A DNA stretch of 64,000 nucleotides from Trichobilharzia szidati (GCA_944472155.2 OX235272.1:85318020-85382019); one strand, 5' to 3'; positions 11,109 to 20,690 are shown, counted from the first letter of the stretch. Notes: generated by a model not told the origin, from the letters alone. Made by a program: numbers and translations.

Positions 11109-11645
11109 TAGGTGAGGTTCCCAGCAAAATTTATTGATCATGATCATTTGAATATATTCTCATGGTTTCATAATTCGCTTCGTATACATATATTTCCTCT
11201 CTCCTCTCTTATTTGTTGCAGTTCTCCAATCTGAGGTATAGACGTTATGCCATTTCTATTGTACGTGTTCGGTGTCTATTCGATAATCAAATATCCAGTG
11301 ATTAACCTCTGCCTCCACCTAACTAGACTACTTGTCTATAGTTTCACATCATCGTACTCTATTGTGTGATTACATGTAAGTCAGTGCAATGCAGTGGCCG
11401 AGCTTTTTTCTAGGTTATTTTACTTAGCAGGGTCAATAATTCTAGGTCTGGCTAAATCTTTAAGTTCCGATAATCTAATTGACCCCGATCTACTAGTTTG
11501 ACCCATGTAATTGACCCCACTCACAGTTATTACATGGCATTTGATAAATTATATTAATTTTCTTAATTGGATCTATCGGGGCCTTAAGCTCACAAAGTCT
11601 ATATTGCTGAGAGAGTTGGTTGGTTTAAATGACATGTCGATTCCA
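11109..11645. other. Unassigned sequence
   Basis: Contains several short GACCCC-type near repeats around 11480-11520. No coding motif. Confidence 0.35.
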
Positions 11646-11884
11646 TAGTGTGTCGGTGGTTTAGCGGTAAAACGCTCGCTAACCACGTATGTGGTCCTGG
11701 GTTCGATCCCCAGACGACACACTCCTTTACCTCGCTAAGCTGGTAATAAGACTGGTAAAGTATCAAGGTTGGGCATGAGGCTAGCAACGACATCTCGTAA
11801 AAATAAAAATCACTGCTACTGAAACTTCAAAGCTCTTGCTCGAAGCTCTATGTTCCACTGAGAACCTGAAGGAATAAAATAAAT
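11646..11884 (+). mobile_element. S1 SINE
   Basis: tRNA-derived SINE of about 240 bp. The A-box TGGTTTAGCGG and B-box GGTTCGATCCC lie in the first 70 bases. The body has GGTTGGGCATGAGGCTAGCA, and a small hairpin (CTTCAA/TTGAAG type) follows. The 3' end is the RTE-like tail with CTATGTTCCACTG and an A-rich end. It inserted directly next to a PLE end. Confidence 0.8.
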
Positions 11885-11935
11885 GATAATAAGTATTATC
11901 GCCTAATTTTTCGGTTTTTCATCAGCTGCGTACAG
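11885..11935 (-). mobile_element. PLE end with hammerhead-like core, reversed
   Basis: Minus strand: GCAG, CTGATGA, a short spacer and then GAAA, as in other PLE ends. It is truncated at 11885 where the S1 tail begins. It is placed in inverted orientation directly before the plus-strand PLE at 11936, as is common for Penelope-like elements. Confidence 0.5.
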
Positions 11936-12840
11936 CCTAAAGAAATCATTATTAATGTCAGACATGTCACAGTGGAAGGAAGATCAATCTACACCATATC
12001 GAAACAATAGTCAACAGAATATTAAGAACGTCATTTATCAGGACCTATCGTGAAGCTAAGTTGATCCCCGTTAATGGGACTAATTGCTGTTTGACTCAAT
12101 CAAAAGTCTAAGGATACCGCTCTTATGTTAACTCCAACCGCGTATGCAAATTTACGTGTATCTCTGGTAGCAGTTACAACGGTAAAGCAGAAAGAAGGGC
12201 ACGCCTTCGATTTTCTGAACATGTATCGAGGAGCTTCTCAAGGGAACAAACACTTTCAATAGTCGGTAGAAGTCATGAGGTAGACACCATGAGAACCTTT
12301 AAAGTTATCAGTAGACAAAATAGTTCAATTCCCCTCAAGTTTACCAAAGCATTCGCCTTCCAAAAGAAGCAGGTACCACTCCTTCCTTGCCCTGGTAAAC
12401 GGAGATCTTTACTCTCTCTTTTATATAACTATATGATGTTTGGTCTTGAACCTTCCCCTTTCGCTATAGTGTAATTCTGCTTTTCTCTTGCTTCTTTGAC
12501 TTAAGTTGAATTTAATACATTGTTACTCAACTTATAAGCTACTCATCATCTTGTCCACCCGTCGTGTTCATCACGTAACTCCTTTGACATTGTATCCAAG
12601 CATTTATTTTTTGTCGAAACTTATAACTTCTGTGTATAAACTTTATCACTGTAATTTCTGAATAGTATTTATTAACTTTGCAGCATCTTGTCTGCTGACA
12701 TTATGTAACATTGGCAAGTATCTTAAAATTGTTCTATACATAAATTTAATAATTCCTTTAGGCTTTAGAGAGATGATGAGCAGCTGATGCAATATACGAT
12801 GGTGCTATTATATTCTTCACAAACCCGTGTTTTTGCTTTA
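11936..12840 (+). pseudogene. Penelope-like element: GIY-YIG and 3' region
   Basis: The plus strand reads a GIY-YIG remnant (VCKFTCISGSSYNGKAERRA) near 12140-12200. The post-nuclease block DTMRTFKVI leads into KFTKAFA, then a stop at 12472 after a divergent C-terminus. YNG replaces the expected YIG and the RT is gone, so it is dead. The AT-rich 3' region ends in a decayed hammerhead-like motif near 12770-12815 and a TTTGCTTTATTCA-like terminus. Confidence 0.75.
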
Positions 12841-12904
12841 TTCAGATTAATAAATGGGTATAAGTGGATGAATATGTTAGTAGTGTTTGATATGGCGGAT
12901 AGTG

Positions 12905-13088
12905 ACTAGTGGTGGAATTCGGGATGCGCAACATTTTGTCCTATTCGGGACTCGTCACTGGATGTACCTGTATTCTGAAGTGAGTGATGATGTTCCCACC
13001 GAGGCTCGAAACCAGTGCCCATCGTTTCAAACGCCAAAGCGATATCCACTAGACCACTTGAGAGGCGAGAGCCACCTCTTGTGCAAAG
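12905..13088 (-). mobile_element. Smα retroposon, nearly complete
   Basis: Minus strand: tRNA-like head with A-box TGGTCTAGTGG and a B-box-like GGTTTCGAGCC, then a linker and a hammerhead domain at 12911-12967. In the core, TGACGAG replaces CTGATGAG (C3 lost), helix II is TCCCGAATAGGA, and CAAAAT replaces CGAAAT. Helix I pairs CATCC with a diverged partner. The order of head and ribozyme matches Smα. The core substitutions make self-cleavage unlikely. Confidence 0.8.
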
Positions 13089-13099
13089 GGCCATATTAA

Positions 13100-14050
13100 T
13101 ATGGGATTGATTCGAGGCAGAAGAATTTATCTCAGTAGAGGTATTATGAATACACAAAACTTCAGCAGTCCTATTGATGGACACATTTTAAGTTGTAGGA
13201 ACTTTTGAGGCGAGATAGTGTGGGTAATATGGTAAGCTGATAATTGCTTTATTTCGTAGGGACTTCTTTTTGGTAGATGGTACTTTTCATCAACTCAGCT
13301 ATTGGCAGAGCTATATCTGCTGAAACTGAAAACAGTCTTGGTATCAGCACTGCAGAGATATTATGACCTGAAGAAGTTGTGAAACGTCTTTATTGGGAGT
13401 ATATGCAGTTATGCCAAGTCTAGAATACACAGACAACAGGATGATTGAAAATCTCTCCGTTAAAATGATTATGTCATCGTTTTTGGATAATTCGAAGTAA
13501 AATTGGTCTGTTTTAAGTGACTCAAGTTTAAGTAACTTTCATTTCGACCCAGATTTTTTTCAATTATTTTCTAATTTGATTAAATTTTTCATTATTCTTT
13601 CACTTCCGAGTACACTGGTCTTAGAGTATTAGACCTCTAGACTGATTACGCAACCCTTTTTTCTGTTGCTTTATAACTTACAAATTTCTCTGACTTTTTA
13701 AAAATTTTAATGGAGAATATTGCGTTAACCGAGTGACGCATTTTCAAGAATTTGGTGGGATTTTGCAAAATTACACTGCGTTTTTACAATTTCCTCTTTC
13801 CTTTTTTTGTCCCCCTCCCTCCAAAATCTTTCTTTATTCTACTCATGAGTTGACTTTTCCCTTAAATAAATTAGGCTATATCAAACTTCTTTTTTGTGTT
13901 TTTATGTCAATACAGTTGCCTTAAGCATGTGATGGAAACTCGATGAAGAAATTTTTTTAGCTCTTATTTAACTCTCAAGTGTAAGACGTTGTTTTTTGCT
14001 TTGAAAAGAAGTGATTATTGATACCCGTTAGAAATTTCAAAAGATTGATT
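13100..14050. other. Mostly unassigned, one hammerhead-like fragment
   Basis: At 13374-13397 (plus) CCTGAAGAAG is followed shortly by GAAACGTC, a pattern shared with 48596-48650. A pyrimidine-rich tract lies at 13795-13830. No coding motif. Confidence 0.3.
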
Positions 14051-14052
14051 AT

Positions 14053-14105
14053 TGGACTAAGAATATTCTTTTCGATAACCTGCTCTCTTCATCAGGTTCT
14101 GCAGT
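14053..14105 (-). ncRNA. Hammerhead-like ribozyme, complete core
   Basis: Minus strand: helix I GAAC/GTCC (one mismatch), core CTGATGA, a variable helix II segment, then GAAA. A palindromic helix III AAGAATATTCTT is followed by A at the cleavage position. It resembles PLE ends such as 32282-32323. No PLE coding sequence is recognisable nearby, so it may be a solo terminal repeat. Confidence 0.5.
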
Positions 14106-14234
14106 TATATATCCATCCATAATAATGAAAGAACGATTGTTAGTGAGAACATTAGTGGTTTTTAAAAAGAGAGTAACATCGATTCATTTAGATCAGAATT
14201 CCAAAAGTTAGTTGAAATTAGTTTGTTAATAATA

Positions 14235-14545
14235 TGGATTTCCCACCGATGGTTGGTGGTCACGCTAAATCACGAATTAGTAGAAGTTAGAATTCATGGA
14301 GTGGCCATTGAATCAGGTCCCAGTGGCTGAATTGTATACGAGCTAGCTTGCATTGTATCCGGAAGGTCCTGAGTTCAAACCCCAGTGGAGGCATACTGCC
14401 GATGATTCCAAAACTAGGATAAAACGGTTGTCCAAAACTCTAGTACTGGTTTCCAATGGCTCTCTAACTAATATCAATCCGTGGTCAAACTCGTAAAAAC
14501 ATGTTTAATCCTTACAAACCAACTCTTGAAAATTAATAGATTATA
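14235..14545 (+). mobile_element. S2 retroposon (tRNA-like head plus hammerhead-like domain)
   Basis: The order is a 5' region, a tRNA-like head (A-box TGGCTGAATTG, B-box-like GTTCAAACCCC), a hammerhead-like domain at 14391-14442 and a tail ending in CTTACAAACCAA and TTGAAAATT. The ribozyme core is decayed: CCGATGA for CTGATGA, and TAAAAC for the GAAAC segment. Other S2 copies are at 31785-32165, 33690-34240, 42000-42350, 53850-54155 and 55553-56480. Confidence 0.65.
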
Positions 14546-14804
14546 GTCCAAAATATATTTGCATGTGGTAATATGCCAGATTGTAACACTAAATTGAACA
14601 CCAATATTACAAAGTTAATGATTATGAATGACAACGAATGTGTAGTAATGAGTTCGCATGAGTCATATTCACATTTTAAATTCTAATCAGGGTGATTATA
14701 AACTTCAGATGGATACATGATCATGTCAAGGACGGGAGAAGAGAAAAACATTTAGGAGTTGGATTTTATGTGCGTCGTATGTGTGTCAGTGTGTAAGTTA
14801 ACAA

Positions 14805-14897
14805 CTGATATGATTATGAACAATAAATTTTGTTTGAAACGTCATCCAGTAAATAATACTGTTTCACTGTGTGATATATCTAACGGACAAACTAATA
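14805..14897 (+). repeat. R-v repeat fragment
   Basis: Matches 3955-4065 (TGATATGATTATGAACAA and TACTGTTTCA blocks). Confidence 0.5.
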
Positions 14898-15049
14898 TGT
14901 AAGTTAACAACTACGTTTGAATAAGAAAACGAAGATTTGACAGAATAGTTCTAAAATAATTGGGCATCGAGTGAGAAGTAGACATTTTTAAAAATCATAT
15001 TTGTTAAATCTCAGCGAAATTGAAATAAGTAATTTTAATGTTTTCTTTT

Positions 15050-15245
15050 TTGCCAAACTGGCTTGAACTTCTTCAGAGAAATTAATCGAATTTTCAAGTA
15101 TTGGTTTGTAGGGATTTGGTGGATTGGTTGCAGGATTTCATCATGAGCTGACATCGATTAGAAATCCTGTAACCAATCAATCAAATCCCTACAAACCAAT
15201 ACTTGAAAATTCGATTAATTTCCATGAAGAAGATTGAACCAGTTT
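15050..15245. repeat. Large palindrome from S2-type tails
   Basis: 15078-15139 and 15161-15222 are near-perfect 62-base inverted repeats around a 21-base centre. The match continues with mismatches outward to about 15050 and 15245, through GAAGAAG blocks. The arms are the S2 tail (TTGTAGGGATTTG and GGATTTCATCATGAGCTG in the left arm and centre). As RNA this would form a long hairpin. Confidence 0.8.
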
Positions 15246-15344
15246 ACTCGTATCAATCAATGGGCTTAGTACCTTTTTGTTAAATATTATGTGATTTATG
15301 AGTATTGAAATAAGAAAAGCAAAACGAAAATGTGCTGGATTAAT

Positions 15345-16175
15345 TATTTTATTTGTTGGCGTTCCGGGTGGAACATAATCATTGGAAAGTACATCTCTAT
15401 TTCGTCCTGTTGTGTGAAGTCCTCTTTATCTGACTTTAAGGTTGCCCATTGGTCCTCATCTCCCCCTCACACAATCTCCTCCATGTTACCATAAGACCCA
15501 CGTCCAACTCGTCGTTTCCCATCTGGGCTCCATTAGAACTACGGTCTGGTGCGCGATGTCATTCAGTGGTCTCCTCAGAGTGTGTCCGATCCATCCCCAT
15601 TTTCTTTGGAATATTTTTTGAGCAACAAGTTCTTGGTTGGTTCGTTTCCAGAGTTCCTGGTTACCTGTCCTCTCTGGCTGGCCATTTGATCTTCAATATG
15701 GAGTGAAGGCAGATTTTGATGAAGGTTTGTTGGAAGTGAAGATCAAGTCTGGTGCCAGTAACCGCGGTAACTCCAGCTCCAAAAGCGTTGTCATTGCTTG
15801 TTCTCTGTTTTGGTTATGATCAGGACTTGCGTTCGTTTCGGTGTACTGGTTGTGCAGCCTTTTAGCCTTATCTGTGTAAACGGGTGCTGACGAAGATGGG
15901 TGAGCTTGTCTTTCCCACTATCTGTTGGCATGCTTCCAGATGCTTTTAAACGGGTGTCGAGAGCGGATGGCATCTGTTGGAAATGCTTTTTGTGAAGTGT
16001 GTGCCGAATCTCTGAAATAACATAAATTTTGAAGATCCCAATGTTGTTCCTTGTGGTAAATGCAGCACATTTCCACAGTGGTCTCAGATTAATGGGGGTC
16101 TGTCTTGCTTTTCCGATTCTGCTTGGTTGTGACATTCTCATCAGTGTTACCTTTACTTGAAACGATGCTGCTCAG
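15345..16175 (-). pseudogene. RTE LINE 3' portion, reversed, carrying an rRNA insert
   Basis: Minus-strand RTE-like C-terminal region, from its tail at about 15345 to near 16175. It contains the W-rich region, a basic GRR-type stretch and a relic of the segment after the RT. It is interrupted by an 18S rRNA fragment flanked by a duplicated target (see 15744-15973). At 16175 it abuts another RTE piece on the opposite strand. The tail region is more diverged than in the other copies. Confidence 0.7.
15744..15973 (+). pseudogene. 18S rRNA fragment (V4 region) inserted in an RTE copy
   Basis: The plus strand starts with the universal 530-loop sequence (CAAGTCTGGTGCCAGTAACC, then GCGGTAACTCCAGCTCC). 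It continues into V4 sequence with AACGGGTGCTGACGAAGATG and TTTAAACGGGTGTCGAGAGC. It is a piece of about 230 bases with a deletion soon after the 530 loop. TGTTGGAAGTG at 15728-15738 and TGTTGGAAATG at 15975-15985 flank it, which looks like an 11-base target-site duplication and so an rRNA retrocopy. It is not a functional gene. Confidence 0.9.
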
Positions 16176-16411
16176 ATAATTGAAGGGAGGGGAACAAGTG
16201 TGGGTTCAGACCACTACCTAATAAAGGAAACGCCGAAGGTCAAGCTGAAAGCCTTCAAAGTAATTGAGGATAGACCAAAATTCCAATTCAGCACTCAGAA
16301 ACTGGAGTATGAAACTAAAAAAGACAGCTTCACTGAAAGGCGTCAGGAGAAATTCGCAGAAATTACATAGTATCAAAGAGGATATTTGTCTAGAAGAATA
16401 CGAAAACTCTG
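16176..16411 (+). pseudogene. RTE LINE, end of endonuclease and linker (part 1)
   Basis: The plus strand reads GSDHYLIKETPKVKLKAFKV, the end of an AP endonuclease (SDH motif) followed by the usual linker. The same element resumes at 16829-17165 and 19143-19485 after two insertions. Confidence 0.7.
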
Positions 16412-16828
16412 TGAAAGTGATAATAATAATAGAGCTTTATTTCAGACAATATGTGAACACAAAATACAGAAACTTTCAGAATATTTAGTTGCAAAATATT
16501 TCCTCTTTGTACAGAATTTACATGCAAAGTATTTTTCTTAATTGTGTCATAAGACGTGGGGTTGTTACATATGAAGAGAGGACCAATTCTGTATATTTCC
16601 CCTTCATTTCCTTCAAGAATTGCGCAGCATTTATTTATAAGGTAACTAAATATGCGTGCGAGTTCATGTATAGGCCATTTCGTATAACTGCATGATTAAA
16701 ACGATTAGAAATGCGGAATAGTTTAAGCACTTTGATGCATGGAAATTCTAGTAGCCCAGTGATTAAAACAGGCCGCCGTTGATGTTTAAAGGAAACACGT
16801 ACAACTATATTGGCGAAAAAGAAGAAAC
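16412..16828 (-). mobile_element. CR1-like LINE 3' end (R-z), inserted in RTE
   Basis: Reversed element whose 3' tail (plus-strand ATAATAATAATAGAG, then TTTATTT) sits at 16412. It matches 48145-48250 plus 48766-48990. The TTATTATTATTAT-type tail is like that of the CR1-like end at 38478-39168. No coding motif survives. Confidence 0.55.
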
Positions 16829-17165
16829 AAGACAAGCGATGACTCTCTACGGACATCTGGAAGCTAACAGAAGAGAGAGGGACAATGAGACAAGATTAAG
16901 CAATATAGAGATGGACAACAGAAGGAGAAGTTGAATTGAATGATAATCGCACTGAACAAAGAGGTGAAGGTGAGTGCTAGGAAAGACAGAAGACAATTCT
17001 ATGACACACTGGAAACTGAAGCAGGATTGGTTGCAGGTGAAAGAGACTTAGGAACACTATATCAGATAACGTAGTGTCTAACGGGGAGAGATCAAAACAG
17101 ATGAAGTTTAACAGAAGACGGTCAAGGAAACCAAATTGGCAAAGAGGAGAAACAGAGAAAAAATG
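16829..17165 (+). pseudogene. RTE LINE linker (part 2)
   Basis: The plus strand reads SARKDRRQFYDTLETEAG, then AGERDLGTLYQIT, the conserved spacer between endonuclease and RT in RTE elements. Frameshifts are present. It is broken at about 17165 by a PLE. Confidence 0.65.
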
Positions 17166-17215
17166 TCATACATTTGGTTCCCTTGATAAATTTCGATAGA
17201 GAAAGAAAGACCAGA

Positions 17216-17268
17216 TTTGCAGTATAAAATGATATCATTCTATTTCACAGGTTCTCATCAGCTGCAAA
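17216..17268 (-). ncRNA. Hammerhead ribozyme of the PLE, best-preserved PLE copy
   Basis: Minus strand: helix I TTTGCAG/CTGCAAA (7 perfect pairs), core CTGATGA (17255-17261), short helix II GAACCTGT, GAAA (17243-17246), then a self-complementary helix III of about 10 pairs. The cleavage triplet is AUA, next to CTGCAAA. All invariant residues are present. Helix II is weak (G-U closing), the one feature against activity. Hammerheads at PLE ends are established knowledge. Confidence 0.75.
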
Positions 17269-17595
17269 CTACCCGAAATTACAATGGTTACAATTAATAA
17301 CATTTCATACTTCATTGTTTGAAAGGTAATACAGAAAGCATTATAAGATAAACGCATCCGGAATATAAGGATTAAAATTTTTGTAGCTTAAGTTACCATC
17401 AATTTATATACTATCAATCTATGGCAAAAAGAAAGAAAAAGGGGGTGGGGTGAGAGAAGGCAGAAAACAGAAAAATCTAATAAACAGTGTCAACATGGCA
17501 ACTCAACAAGGTCAAAGTTCATCAATTTGAAAACTTGCTTAGTGAGTTGAACTCACTAGTGTCTATGAGTAATCACTGTAATCAGAGTGATATGG

Positions 17596-19140
17596 TTACC
17601 AAGGGAGTGAGAGATTGACTACACTCTCTTTCTGTGTGCATAAGTTTGGTCTGAAGCGTTTGATTGCAATTGCTTCAGCAAATCGTAGTAGATTCGCTGT
17701 CCTTTGTACGTTTAATATTTTGAAGGATTTGGAAATCTCAACAAAATGGCCTGTATCCACAAGGTGTCTGGTAATTGCACTTTGTAAATATTTGCTTCCT
17801 TTTAAGCATAAGTTTCTCGGAATATGCTCTGAAAACTGGATAGAAGCCCTTCTTTCTGTCCTTCCGATGTACTTGCTGCCGCCGGTGCACGTAAATTTAT
17901 AAATGCAGTTGGAGGTAACATCAGCAGGGTATTTATCCAGTTTCGATTGGCTTATAGAGCATGTAGTACTGTATAGTGTCACTAGATTGGCTGCAGGGAA
18001 GCATCTCTTGATTGCTCCTTCCATCCTTTTTTCAATCTTTCGCGATACTGTTTCTCCTTTGTATGGGAGGCAAATGAATACTTTCTTCTTTTCAACTGTT
18101 GGATGCTTCTCTTTCTCATCTCTTTCTTTGCTGTACTTTTGGATAAATCCTTTTGGATACCCGTTCTCCTTAAGGCATTTTTCAATGAAGCTTAATTCTT
18201 CTTCTATCTTGTTCGGCGAACATAACTTCCTAGCCCTGTCGTACAGTGTCCTTACTAATCCCCGCTTATAGCTCATAGGGCAGAAGCTGTTGTAGTGAAG
18301 GTATTGTCCGGTCCAAGTTTCTTTTCTGTAGATGGACTTTTCGACCGTTCCATCGTCTCTTCTTTTTACATTTAGATCTAGGAAATTGAACTCATCGTTG
18401 TGTTCGTATTCCATGGTGAATTTAATGTTTGGGTGGACCTCATTTAGGCGGTCAAATAATACGGATGCCTGACTCATGTCGTTACAAACAACAAAAGTAT
18501 CATCAACGTATCGACGGTAGTATGTTGTTTCATTGATAGCGTCACTCAGTCGCGTCTGTTCCAGATAGCCCATGAAGATATCTGCTAGAATGGGTCCTAG
18601 AGGTGAACCCATGGCGACCCCATCGATTTGTCGGTAGAATTGGTTACTGAATCTAAATTGAATGTCTTTTGTGCAAAGAATTAGTAGTCGTCTCATCTCT
18701 GACTCCGGTAATGGCAATAGATCCGTTTGTTTACAAATGATATCTATTGTTTCCATCACTGGTACATTTGTAAATAAGGCAGTCACGTCGTATGATACCA
18801 TTAGTTTATTGGATATGTCAACGTGATCGACTTCTTTAGAAAATTGGAAGGTGTCATCCAAGCTATGATTTGAAAATTTTTGTCGAATTGGCTTCAATGA
18901 ATCAGCTAGCCATCGAGCTAGTTTGTGGCACGGTGAGTTTATCATTGATAGTATTGGTCTTAAGGGCACATTGGCCTTATGGATTTTTGGTAGACCGTAC
19001 ATAAATGGGAGTCGTCCACCCTTTGACTTGAGTTCATTGTAAGTTTTGTTATCAATCAGTTTCTTGATGAGTAGTTCTCTGAGGCATTTATTCACTTTAT
19101 TTTCGAATGACGTTGTTGCATCCTTCTTAGTTTTGTCCAC
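17596..19140 (-). CDS. Penelope-like reverse transcriptase with GIY-YIG endonuclease, 514 codons
   Basis: RT that would copy element RNA at a nick made by its C-terminal nuclease. Residues 116-127 (SYDVTALFTNVP) are motif A with the first catalytic Asp, 174-183 (GVAMGSPLGP) motif B, and 211-216 (YVDDTF) motif C with both Asp residues intact. LPYKG at 358-362 is the PLE connector signature. 412-427 (CIYKF, then KYIGR) is the GIY-YIG nuclease core, followed by a C-terminal FAEAIAIKRFRPNLC block. The first codon shown is GTG and a stop lies 27 bases upstream, so the true N-terminus is missing. The rest is uninterrupted and is the best-preserved protein in the window. It is young but 5'-truncated, so probably not autonomous. 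Confidence 0.92.
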   Translation of the reverse strand: MDKTKKDATTSFENKVNKCLRELLIKKLIDNKTYNELKSKGGRLPFMYGLPKIHKANVPLRPILSMINSPCHKLARWLADSLKPIRQKFSNHSLDDTFQFSKEVDHVDISNKLMVSYDVTALFTNVPVMETIDIICKQTDLLPLPESEMRRLLILCTKDIQFRFSNQFYRQIDGVAMGSPLGPILADIFMGYLEQTRLSDAINETTYYRRYVDDTFVVCNDMSQASVLFDRLNEVHPNIKFTMEYEHNDEFNFLDLNVKRRDDGTVEKSIYRKETWTGQYLHYNSFCPMSYKRGLVRTLYDRARKLCSPNKIEEELSFIEKCLKENGYPKGFIQKYSKERDEKEKHPTVEKKKVFICLPYKGETVSRKIEKRMEGAIKRCFPAANLVTLYSTTCSISQSKLDKYPADVTSNCIYKFTCTGGSKYIGRTERRASIQFSEHIPRNLCLKGSKYLQSAITRHLVDTGHFVEISKSFKILNVQRTANLLRFAEAIAIKRFRPNLCTQKESVVNLSLPW

Positions 19141-19142
19141 CT

Positions 19143-19485
19143 GAAATTTTTCGGGCTGATCACCTCAAAGTACTCCTCAGTAGACCATCATCTGGAACTC
19201 GTCCAGAAATACCAAAATCAACACGCACAGAATTGCCAGTGGACACCAATCCTGCAATAAAAGGAGAAGCCTTTAATGCGATCAAGCTAATGAGAGCTGG
19301 AAAGGCACCAGGACCAGAATAAATTCCTCCCAAAGTACTGAAAACTGATCCAGTGACTGCAGCGTGTATGCTGACGCCACTGTTGCAGAAAGTTTGGAAG
19401 AAAGCAAAGGTGCCTACTGGTTGGAATGAAGACTAATTTTTAAAACTACCAAAAAGGAACACTGATAGAGGCAGAATACTTTTAA
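19143..19485 (+). pseudogene. RTE LINE, start of RT (part 3)
   Basis: The plus strand reads FRADHLKVLLSRP, then IKLMRAGKAPGPE followed by a stop and IPPKVLKTDPVT, the KAPGPDGI landmark at the start of the RTE RT. It ends near KVPTGW. An in-frame stop within APGPD shows decay. It continues the pieces at 16176-16411 and 16829-17165. Confidence 0.75.
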
Positions 19486-20024
19486 GAAAGTTATTTATGT
19501 TTTAGTTGTGAAAATTAATTATATGACTTACACAGCAGTTTTTTTTCAAGAGACGACACTAGTCAGAAAAGAGTCCGATTGCAAACAAGTGCAGTTGGGG
19601 AAAGTTGAAATCTACTTTAGTGAGAGGTTAAATTTAAACATGAAACCACTTGAGGGTAAACTCCTACTGTGAGACGTTGGGAATTCATATTATCAGTACG
19701 GTTAGTACATGGGGATGCTGGTCCACTTTTAACAAGAGCAGGGGTCATCACACTTGAAGACTGTCTTCATATTAACATGAAATGGCACTAATCCTTCGCA
19801 CCAGTCAGTTTAAAAATTCAGGTATGATTGGCGATTTTACAAAGCAGTATATCGTTTAGTCTTAGATGGTTTACAATTGAGTTTTCATCTAGCTGATAAA
19901 CTTAACTCGATCTCTTATGATTAGGCTGTTTCAGGCGCTTCATTCTATATTAGATAATAATAATAATTTTGAATAGCTTAACCACTATTTCGAACACAAT
20001 GTGTCACTCATATTAATACTAGCT
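19486..20024. other. AT-rich stretch, nothing recognised
   Basis: No coding motif or repeat identified. Confidence 0.4.
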
Positions 20025-20036
20025 ATGGTTTATTCG

Positions 20037-20269
20037 TGCATAGGTGGCATAGTGGTTAGGATGCTCGCCGACCACACCTCATGTGGTCCGGGGTTCGATC
20101 CCCGGCCGACGCACTCCTGTACCTCGCTAAGCCAGAAATAAAGCTGATAAAGGGGAAAGGTTGGGCATGAGGCTAGCAACCTCATCTTGTAAAAATAAAC
20201 ACTTCTAAAGAAACTTCAAGCCACTAGCTTGAAGCCCTATGTTCCACTGGTAACGTGAAGGAATAAAAA
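20037..20269 (+). mobile_element. S1 SINE with 12-base target duplication
   Basis: Well-preserved S1 copy with A-box TGGCATAGTGG, B-box GGTTCGATCCC, the full body and an A-rich tail. ATGGTTTATTCG occurs at 20025-20036 and again at 20270-20281, an exact 12-base target-site duplication. This fixes the element ends and argues for recent, LINE-mediated insertion. Confidence 0.9.
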
Positions 20270-20474
20270 ATGGTTTATTCGAATTTTTTGAAGCCAGCCC
20301 TAGGAAGTGTCTTGCAGATGTTAGAAGGTGAAGTCGAAAGGAGGAATTTTCTTCTCGCTAAACAGTCTTTCGATTTTTCATGTGTATTTGTATTGCTTCT
20401 TTGAAATCTTGTCAATGCATTTAACTCGAAATTCATCTTTTTAGCTCTCGCTATTGAGACTCTGTTATTTTCAA

Positions 20475-20690
20475 GCACTGGTTTGTAGAGGTTTTGTCTG
20501 ATTGTTTGGAGGATTTCATCCTGAGCTGATGTCAGTCAGAGAACTATTGCAAAACCTGGGAGTACTGTTCAGCTCACTGTTTTGTCCTAGTTTGAAACTC
20601 TTCAGAATCGCGCACCCACCGGGGTTCGAATCCATGACCTCCTGGTTACAGGGCTTTGTTAATTGTTGGTAGTTGACAATTTTACTCAGA
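20475..20690 (-). mobile_element. S2 retroposon, reversed
   Basis: Minus strand: B-box GGATTCGAACCCC, then a hammerhead-like domain (20563-20615) with core CTGAAGA and AAAAC for GAAAC, then the S2 tail (GAACAGTACTCCC and a CTACAAACCAG-like end). Decayed. Confidence 0.6.

Larger units (their letters stand above)
17166..19142 (-). mobile_element. Penelope-like element inserted in RTE, 5'-truncated
   Basis: Reversed PLE lying within the RTE linker. It contains one long frame (17596-19140), a 3' untranslated region of about 430 bases and a hammerhead at 17216-17268 near its 3' end. The left RTE piece ends in a KEEKQRKK-like segment and the right one starts with FRADHLKVLLSRP, so the host sequence is continuous across the insert. 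The 5' end cuts into the ORF, as expected for incomplete reverse transcription. Confidence 0.85.

Noticed and set aside
15791..16141. 116-codon minus-strand frame as a gene
   Set aside because: Its first part is antisense to the 18S fragment and its second part is RTE relic sequence; it is a chimera produced by the insertion.
17903..18271. 122-codon plus-strand frame
   Set aside because: Antisense shadow of the PLE RT/GIY-YIG gene.
20037..20110. Genuine tRNA gene
   Set aside because: A- and B-boxes are present, but the head belongs to an S1 SINE with body, tail and target duplication, repeated many times.
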